Assembly (NCBI GenBank): GCA_030625165.1
Contig: DAOURL010000005.1
Location: forward strand, 1 to 37,971
DNA from: Methanosarcinales archaeon
Lineage (GTDB): Archaea; Halobacteriota; Methanosarcinia; Methanosarcinales; Methanogasteraceae
Length of the DNA stretch: 37,971 bases
Direction: 5' to 3'
This document shows positions 31,950 through 37,971 of this stretch, in pieces. The translations under genes and the position numbers were made by a program. The notes beneath the pieces were generated by a model. That model saw nothing but the letters and a program-made list of their open reading frames with translations. It was not told where the DNA came from and ran no database searches. Position 1 is the stretch's first letter. Every line of letters starts with the position of its first letter.

Positions 31950-32012
31950 GCATATGAGAAGTCCGAACTAATCCTACATAGATATTCTCCAAAATCAGAA
32001 GCTCTTCGCCCC

Positions 32013-33164
<1,152 letters not shown>

Positions 33165-33204
33165 AAAATAGATTGATACAATCGATACGCGCCAACCCTC
33201 CTGA

Positions 33205-33777
33205 TCAGTTGGCGCTCTGCATGATCGGTAGAGTCAGCTCCGGTATCTCGGACTCCTGTACCCGATACTCCCGCTGCATCCGGTTTCCACGCCGTTCAAG
33301 TAGCTCGCGGTTATACATCCTTGCAAGATACGTGGAGACTGTGCTCAGGTTGATCTGGCCGTAGATACGCCCGTAATGCGTCTTCACATCTGTTGATGTG
33401 AACCACACATGAGGATACTCGTATTTCAAGAACGATTCGAGGCGTTCCCTGACCGATAGCGGTGCGGACAGCGGGGCATGAGCGACAGATCGCTGATCGA
33501 CTGCGATCTTTGGTTTGGTCTCGGTCCCGGCTGAAAAGTCTTTGATGTACTGGATCATAGCGCCTGCCCAGTCATCACCTTCCCATTCCGTGGCATCATT
33601 ACCGCTGTCGGTTGTGATCTTCAGTCGGGACCTGATATAGGGCGGGTCATCTGACTCAGAAACACGTGCCGATACCGAACCTACGAAACGGATCAGTGCA
33701 TCCACCCAGTCGTCACCGCTTGGCTGGGTCGTGTACCGTCCATCTCTATCGGTCGTGATTTCAAGCCGGGACCTCAT
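33205..33777 (-). CDS. Winged-helix protein with duplicated N-terminal motif, next to wtpA
   Basis: A 190-residue protein. The first 85 residues are two copies of one motif: RSRLEITTDRDGRYTTQPSG with DDWVDALIRFVGSVSA, and RSRLKITTDSGNDATEWEG with DDWAGAMIQYIKDFSAG. The C-terminal 80 residues look like a winged helix: VRERLESFLKYEYPHVWFTS, then DVKTHYGRIYGQINLSTVST and LARMYNRELLERRGNRMQRE, with the last Arg-rich hairpin as wing. It is a likely DNA-binding regulator whose repeats may bind a ligand or mediate dimerisation. It precedes wtpA on the same strand, so it may control the transporter (inference). I know no family for the repeat. Confidence 0.6.
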   Translation of the reverse strand: MRSRLEITTDRDGRYTTQPSGDDWVDALIRFVGSVSARVSESDDPPYIRSRLKITTDSGNDATEWEGDDWAGAMIQYIKDFSAGTETKPKIAVDQRSVAHAPLSAPLSVRERLESFLKYEYPHVWFTSTDVKTHYGRIYGQINLSTVSTYLARMYNRELLERRGNRMQREYRVQESEIPELTLPIMQSAN

Positions 33778-34393
33778 GTTTTTTCCTCGATGATGTCACC
33801 ATCCATCCCCTCAGACGTCTGGTGCTGCAACTGTGATCCAGTGATCACAGAACTGCGCGGGCCATTAACAGTGTGAATATGTGATCGCCTTGTATATAAA
33901 CTTTTGGGATGATTAATCCTGTAATTCTAAAATATTTATGATGAGCACAATGATACCCCAATATCAAGCCAAAAGTCGGTACAATAATCGACTTCATGAA
34001 CTTATACATCTTTTCACTCAAACAAATGCCTCTTCATCCTATGCTTATTGCAAAAGTACATTCGTAGCATTTACATCAGTATCTGGTACTAACCCCTACT
34101 TAAAGTTTGTTTGAGATTGCCATAGTTGCAATCCGGTTAAATGTAGAATAACGTAATTTCCATAGATTCCAATGGGTTTCACACTACGCCTATAAAACAT
34201 GCGTACATGTTCGAGTAAGTTGCTGCGATTAACGAGTATCGTGCGGAGTTTAAAAAAAAGGTCTATCGGTACAAAAGATCGGTAATCTGTGTAATCCATG
34301 TTAATCTGTGGTTAAAAACCCTTGCCAGCCACTGATTTTATCCACAAGTTAATCGAGCATGCTCAAACATGCACACGCATCACCAGCGTAAGT
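33778..34393. other. Gene-free intergenic region
   Basis: About 616 bases between the winged-helix gene and the aminotransferase, with no gene I can support. It is AT-rich. Noted are a 9-bp inverted repeat, TCAAACAAA near 34018 and TTTGTTTGA near 34106, a small AGTCG/CGACT inverted repeat near 33974, and a one-copy tail repeat at 34281-34320. Confidence 0.5.
34281..34320. repeat. AATCTGTG-type repeat, single half copy
   Basis: The sequence consists of GTAATCTGTGTAATCCATG and TTAATCTGTGGTTAAAAACC, a word-repeat style shared with the two hairpin families here but with only one arm seen. Confidence 0.45.
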
Positions 34394-35500
34394 TCACAGA
34401 ATAACATCGCGCATTCTCTCAAGAGCGCGCATAATATCTGATTCACTCGTCGCATACGATATTCGGATATGCTCTCTGGCGTGCTCGCCGAATGCGGATC
34501 CAGGCACCGTGATCACGCCGTGCTCAGCAAGTTCCGATGCGACACGATCGCCATCACCGACGCGCGGGAAAGCATAGAACGCGCCAGCAGGGGTCGGGCA
34601 CTCGATACCCATCCCCAAAAGTCCCTTTATCAGGATGTCCCGCCTCGCCTTAAACGCCTTTCGCATATCCTCCACACAGTCCTGTGAACCTGTGATTGCC
34701 GCAAGCGCTGCTGCTTGTGCGACTGAGTTCGCACATGCCTGCACATACTGGTGCACCTTGTGAAACTGCTCGATGTATTCCATCCTCGCTGCAAGGTACC
34801 CGAGACGCCAGCCGGTCATGGAATACGTCTTTGATGCAGCGTTTACTGTAACTACATTGTCTGTGAACTCTGCAGGACTTGCGTGCTCGTTTTCGTAGAT
34901 GAAAAACTCATAGACCTCGTCAGATAGAATCGTGAAATCATAATCCTCGGCTAGTTCGGAAAGTGCCTGTATCTCCTTTCGCGACTGGACGGATCCGCAC
35001 GGGTTTGACGGCGAGTTCACAATGATAACCTTCGTATTTTGTGTGATGTGCTCAGCCACTACATCAGGATCGAGGACGAGATCAACGAGCGGAACGCCAA
35101 TCACCCTGCCACCTGCGATCTGTGAAAGCGCGCTGTACGAGACAAAACCCGGATCAGGGACCAAAACATCATCTCCCGGCTCAACCAGTGCTTGCATGGC
35201 TATGTGGAGCGCCTCGCTTGCGCCTGACGTAACCATGACTTCATCAGGGCTGACAGAGATGTTGTTGTCACGCAGGAACTTCTCAGAGAGCGCGTTTCTA
35301 AGTTCTGGGATGCCTGCGCCCGGTGTGTATTTGGTATGACCGCTCCTGATTGCGTCTATCGCAGCATCGCAGATATGACCCGGTGTCGGGAAGTCCGGCT
35401 CACCGAGTCCGAGATTGATGCTGTCCGTGCCTGCCGCCTCGAACATCTTCCGGATGCCAGAGATGTCGATCTCTGAAACCCGGTCTGTGAATGATCTCAA
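34394..35500 (-). CDS. Class I/II pyridoxal-phosphate aminotransferase
   Basis: A 368-residue aminotransferase of the aspartate aminotransferase superfamily. Seen are INLGLGEPDFPTPGHI, KYTPGAGIPELRNAL, VTSGASEALHIAMQAL, VNSPSNPCGSVQ, LSDEVYEFFIYE (PLP Asp and Tyr), the PLP-lysine in NAASKTYSMTGWRLGY, and the substrate-binding Arg in HIRISYATS. The substrate cannot be fixed; aspartate, aromatic amino acids or alanine are all possible. The start is TTG 35500, supported by a GAGGTG site 7 bases upstream and a GTTATAAAC TATA box (35541-35549) located at the end of the next gene. Confidence 0.92.
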   Translation of the reverse strand: MRSFTDRVSEIDISGIRKMFEAAGTDSINLGLGEPDFPTPGHICDAAIDAIRSGHTKYTPGAGIPELRNALSEKFLRDNNISVSPDEVMVTSGASEALHIAMQALVEPGDDVLVPDPGFVSYSALSQIAGGRVIGVPLVDLVLDPDVVAEHITQNTKVIIVNSPSNPCGSVQSRKEIQALSELAEDYDFTILSDEVYEFFIYENEHASPAEFTDNVVTVNAASKTYSMTGWRLGYLAARMEYIEQFHKVHQYVQACANSVAQAAALAAITGSQDCVEDMRKAFKARRDILIKGLLGMGIECPTPAGAFYAFPRVGDGDRVASELAEHGVITVPGSAFGEHAREHIRISYATSESDIMRALERMRDVIL

Positions 35501-35540
35501 TTGTTTACACCTCTCTTCTCAGGTCTCTGGTGACTGCCCG

Positions 35541-35549
35541 CGTTTATAA
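35541..35549 (-). promoter_or_regulatory. TATA box of the aminotransferase
   Basis: GTTATAAAC on the minus strand would start transcription near 35519, leaving a 19-base leader with a GAGGTG ribosome site. It lies immediately after the stop of the FAD oxidoreductase gene. Confidence 0.45.
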
Positions 35550-35550
35550 C

Positions 35551-36933
35551 CTACTCTGCCCGCAGAACTCCTCTTCCAACAAGCACCCCTGTTGCTGCGG
35601 CATTTACGATGTCTCTTGAAAGCCCGGTGCCATCGCCTGCGGCAAAGAGATTTTTGACACTGGTCTCCATATTCCGGTCAACATCGATCTCCATCGCATA
35701 GAACTTGATCTCTGGCGCGTACAGAAGCGTTGAATCGGACGCTACCCCGGGTATGATCTCATTTAGTACCTCAAGCCCTTCGATGATATCCATCACGATC
35801 CTGTGAGGAAGCGCCATCGAGATATCACCCGGTGTCACGTCCTTGAGCGTGTTTACGACCTGATTTCGCAAAATCCTATCCTCAGTCGATCTCCTGCCCC
35901 TCCTGAGATCGCCCATGCGCTGGAGTACGGGCTTTCCACCTCCGATAGTGGTTGCGAGTTTCGAGATCGAGATGCCGTATCTCGTCGTATTCTCGATTGG
36001 GTGGGTGAGACTGATCCTGACAAGGAATGCGAAATTCGTATTTTCAGATTGTTTGTTCTTCATAGAGTGCCCGTTCGTGGCTATGAATCCAGGATACTCC
36101 TCTTTGACGACAAAACCGTTTGCGTTTGTGCAAAACGTCCTTACAAAGTCGTCATACCGCTTGGTATGGATGTGGAACTTTGGATCGCGGTTGATGCGTG
36201 TGACCGGATCCATGATGATCGCGGGCACCTCAACACGTACACCGACATCGATGCTTCCGTAACTGGCAGCGATTCCGTGCTTGTCAACCATCTCATCCAC
36301 CCAGTTTGCACCGATCCTACCGGGTGCTGCGATCACGTATCCTGCCGTGATAGTCCTGCCGTCACCGAGAACGACTCCCTTGCACTCGTTATCGCTGATG
36401 ATAAGGTCAGAGACATTGGTATTCAACAGAAACTCGATCCCCCGCTCTACAAGACTCTCCTTGAAGTTTCTGATGACGATCGGAGCATTGTCCGATCCGA
36501 TGTGTCGCTGCGGTATATTGATGAATCGCGCCCCAACCGATGCAGCACGCCGCTTCAGCCGCTCCACAACCGCTCCAGTCGGATCGCTGATCTCATCGGG
36601 CGCCCCATATCTAAGAAAAACCTCATCCACATGATGGACGACCTCCCATGCCTCTTCCTTGCTGCCGGTCAGCATGGCAAGATCCCCTCCGATATCAGGA
36701 CGCAGATTCAGCGTGCCGTCAGAGAACGTTCCCGCGCCGCCGACCCCGCACATGATGCCACATGGCGTGCAGTGCACGCACACGCTGCTTCGTTTCATCG
36801 GACAAGCGCGCTCATCGATATCCTGCCCGCTGTCGATCACCAGCACACGAAGATCGGAATCTGCCAGTTCGTCTGCTGCGAACATACCAGCGGGACCTGC
36901 GCCGATGATCACTACGTCATAGTCATTGGTCAT
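35551..36933 (-). CDS. FAD-dependent oxidoreductase (COG2509-type)
   Basis: A 460-residue flavoprotein. The Rossmann motif DVVIIGAGPAGMFAADELA begins at residue 5, followed by VLVIDSGQDIDERACPMKRS and a Cys-rich segment CVHCTPCGIMCGVGGAGTFS. C-terminal parts include GYVIAAPGRIGANWVDEM and KNLFAAGDGTGLSRDIVNAA, the second FAD-contact motif. The pattern is that of the uncharacterised FAD-dependent dehydrogenases (COG2509). The cysteine cluster could be redox-active. ATG 36933 is chosen because the Rossmann fold starts there and a TATA box lies 27 bases upstream; the frame itself runs to 37035. Confidence 0.88.
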   Translation of the reverse strand: MTNDYDVVIIGAGPAGMFAADELADSDLRVLVIDSGQDIDERACPMKRSSVCVHCTPCGIMCGVGGAGTFSDGTLNLRPDIGGDLAMLTGSKEEAWEVVHHVDEVFLRYGAPDEISDPTGAVVERLKRRAASVGARFINIPQRHIGSDNAPIVIRNFKESLVERGIEFLLNTNVSDLIISDNECKGVVLGDGRTITAGYVIAAPGRIGANWVDEMVDKHGIAASYGSIDVGVRVEVPAIIMDPVTRINRDPKFHIHTKRYDDFVRTFCTNANGFVVKEEYPGFIATNGHSMKNKQSENTNFAFLVRISLTHPIENTTRYGISISKLATTIGGGKPVLQRMGDLRRGRRSTEDRILRNQVVNTLKDVTPGDISMALPHRIVMDIIEGLEVLNEIIPGVASDSTLLYAPEIKFYAMEIDVDRNMETSVKNLFAAGDGTGLSRDIVNAAATGVLVGRGVLRAE

Positions 36934-36954
36934 CACATCTCTTGTTGGCAGGAG

Positions 36955-36964
36955 GATATATATC
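36955..36964 (-). promoter_or_regulatory. TATA box of the FAD oxidoreductase
   Basis: GATATATATC is centred 27 bases before the ATG at 36933, so the message would be leaderless. This also decides the start codon against upstream in-frame alternatives. Confidence 0.55.
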
Positions 36965-37121
36965 TGTGATGGTGGGGTCGGTCCGGGCGCTGGTGCATCT
37001 CGTACTTGACTGATATCTTGCAGCGGGACTGTCACCTTGCAACGCCTGCCATAAGACCGGAAAAATGAAAAACAAAAGTGAAGGAATCGCTACCTTCGTT
37101 CGCCATCCCTGCACTATACGT

Positions 37122-37853
37122 CTACTCTCTGCGCCGCATCACCGCATACAGCGCCGCAAGCACTCCTGCTGCTGCGAAGACCGCGGTGAACCCGGGCGCA
37201 TCCTTCTTCGCCGTCCCTGCCATCGTGCCTTCCGCCGCCGGTGCAGTCGTCTCTGCCGCCGCGGGTTTCGCCTTCGTCTGTGCTGGAGTCGGTGTCACGT
37301 GCTCGCTCGGCGGCGCAGCTGTCGCGGTTGCTGTCGCCGATGCTGCCGGTGCTTCTGTCGCGGTCACAGTCGGTGTTGGGGTCTCGAACCATCCCGGCGG
37401 ATATGTGCCGCCTCCGCCGCCGGTTGGTATTGAACCGACGAGTCCGAAGGTACCCTCGAGTCCTTCCAGTGCCTGCTCATCGCTGACGCAATCTGCCGAG
37501 AGCGTTCCGGTGCCGGATGCATTCCACGCCCATACCGTGATGTTTACCCATCTGCCTGGATTGACGGTCTCATTTATGGACGTGTTTATGGACGTGTTTA
37601 TGGTGCCGTTGTACCAGACATCGTTTACGCTGACGTTGTATGAGTCTGTGACGTTCCCGAGGGGTTCGCCAGCAGTCCAGCTGTAGTTCACCCAGTCGCG
37701 GCATGTGGTGTTCGTAAGGTTTGTGGGGTCTGGCGGGATGTATGTTGCCGATGCCAGAGCAGGCGAGATGCAAACCGCAAGCATTGCAGCAGTAAAAGCG
37801 ATTAAGATCACGCTGTTGCACTCTTTCCGAATGCTTCTACTAACTTTCATCAT
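37122..37853 (-). CDS. Secreted glycoprotein-like surface protein with PGF-CTERM
   Basis: A roughly 243-residue secreted protein. The N-terminus is a signal (VILIAFTAAMLAVCISPALA). The next 110 residues resemble one FN3- or immunoglobulin-type domain and are crowded with N-glycosylation sequons (NLT, NTT, NYS, NVT, NVS, NGT, NTS, NET, NIT, NAS). A long Thr/Pro/Ala-rich linker follows (PTPTVTATEAPAASATATAT), then the C-terminal DAPGFTAVFAAAGVLAALY and RRRE, a PGF-CTERM anchor signal. It should end up glycosylated and lipid-anchored at the cell surface. The start is the first of two adjacent Met codons at 37853; the longer frame from 37937 is less likely. Confidence 0.8.
   Translation of the reverse strand: MMKVSRSIRKECNSVILIAFTAAMLAVCISPALASATYIPPDPTNLTNTTCRDWVNYSWTAGEPLGNVTDSYNVSVNDVWYNGTINTSINTSINETVNPGRWVNITVWAWNASGTGTLSADCVSDEQALEGLEGTFGLVGSIPTGGGGGTYPPGWFETPTPTVTATEAPAASATATATAAPPSEHVTPTPAQTKAKPAAAETTAPAAEGTMAGTAKKDAPGFTAVFAAAGVLAALYAVMRRRE
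37573..37603. repeat. 12-bp in-frame tandem repeat in the surface-protein gene
   Basis: TTTATGGACGTG is repeated twice plus a partial third copy; on the coding strand it gives repeated INTS units, adding an extra glycosylation sequon per copy. Confidence 0.75.
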
Positions 37854-37971
37854 CCCGCGCCCCTGTTTCCAATCATGCCCGCCCGCTGCTACCGCGGCGC
37901 AGACGGATGCCACAAGCGTGTGCGCACGAGTAAGCATGTCGGATGTAGCATTTGCAATCGTTTTATTCTGT

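Noticed and set aside
34096-34299. 67-residue minus-strand frame beginning MDYTDY
   Set aside because: Its start lies in the AATCTGTG-type repeat and the rest shows no family or ribosome site.
35803-36969. 388-residue plus-strand frame opposite the FAD oxidoreductase
   Set aside because: A GC-driven shadow of a well-supported flavoprotein gene; no domain or start signal. The same holds for the long plus-strand frame at 15375-16214.

Overview
The window is archaeal and most likely comes from a methane- or alkane-metabolising euryarchaeon of the methanogen/ANME sphere. The evidence is methanogenesis marker protein 11, a methanogen-type (class 2) seryl-tRNA synthetase, archaeal replication genes (DP1, RFC large subunit), the archaeal L21e-Rpo4-DUF655-RsmA operon, a WtpABC tungstate/molybdate transporter, PGF-CTERM surface proteins and TATA-box promoters, many of them placed so that the mRNA would be nearly leaderless. 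An 11-haem secreted cytochrome favours a cytochrome-rich lineage (ANME, Syntrophoarchaeum-like or Methanosarcinales-like). The exact taxon cannot be fixed from this sequence.

Layout. 1-1772: AT-rich end of a foreign-looking segment, with the 3' part of a YhaN-like coiled-coil ATPase and a translationally coupled metallo-beta-lactamase gene now broken by a stop and frameshifts. 1801-5370 (minus): L21e, Rpo4, DUF655, RsmA and a fused polyprenol-kinase/DUF92 membrane protein. 5502-6461: multihaem cytochrome with its own promoter and terminator. 6719-8145 (minus): isopropylmalate/homoaconitate isomerase small subunit coupled to methanogenesis marker 11. 8248-12839 (plus): SHMT, SerRS2 and the DNA polymerase D small subunit. 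12853-14181 (minus): a cis-prenyltransferase homologue lacking the catalytic motif, and a lipoprotein. 14286-22251 (minus): a compact Mrp/MBH-type antiporter operon of ten recognised membrane-subunit genes plus a coupled mini-ORF, with three large antiporter-like subunits. 22560-26675: an orphan helical protein, an Lrp/AsnC - small membrane protein - V4R-like operon, lumazine synthase, and a histidine-kinase-like protein without the phospho-acceptor His. 26904-28527 (minus): RFC large subunit and a possible small upstream gene. 28702-33777 (minus): WtpABC, interrupted by a decayed DUF4258/YgiT pair and an AT-rich zinc-finger/HNH-like gene, preceded by a winged-helix protein with a duplicated N-terminus. 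34394-37853 (minus): class I aminotransferase, FAD-dependent oxidoreductase and a glycosylation-rich PGF-CTERM surface protein.

Working links. SHMT and SerRS2 both handle serine. The isomerase subunit and marker 11 may share a coenzyme B or other methanogenic role. The antiporter could couple Na+ and H+ gradients to the methanogenic or reverse pathway. WtpABC would supply tungstate or molybdate for formylmethanofuran dehydrogenase or similar enzymes. The cis-prenyltransferase homologue and the polyprenol-kinase fusion both point to isoprenoid-carrier metabolism, matching the glycosylated surface protein.

Intergenic DNA is full of hairpin repeats: a CACGAAT family (three copies), a CACAGAG family (three copies), and a 150-170 bp MITE-like element present twice in opposite orientation around the 23.4-26.7 kb genes. 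One copy is flanked by a perfect 17-bp direct repeat. No rRNA, tRNA or CRISPR array was recognised.
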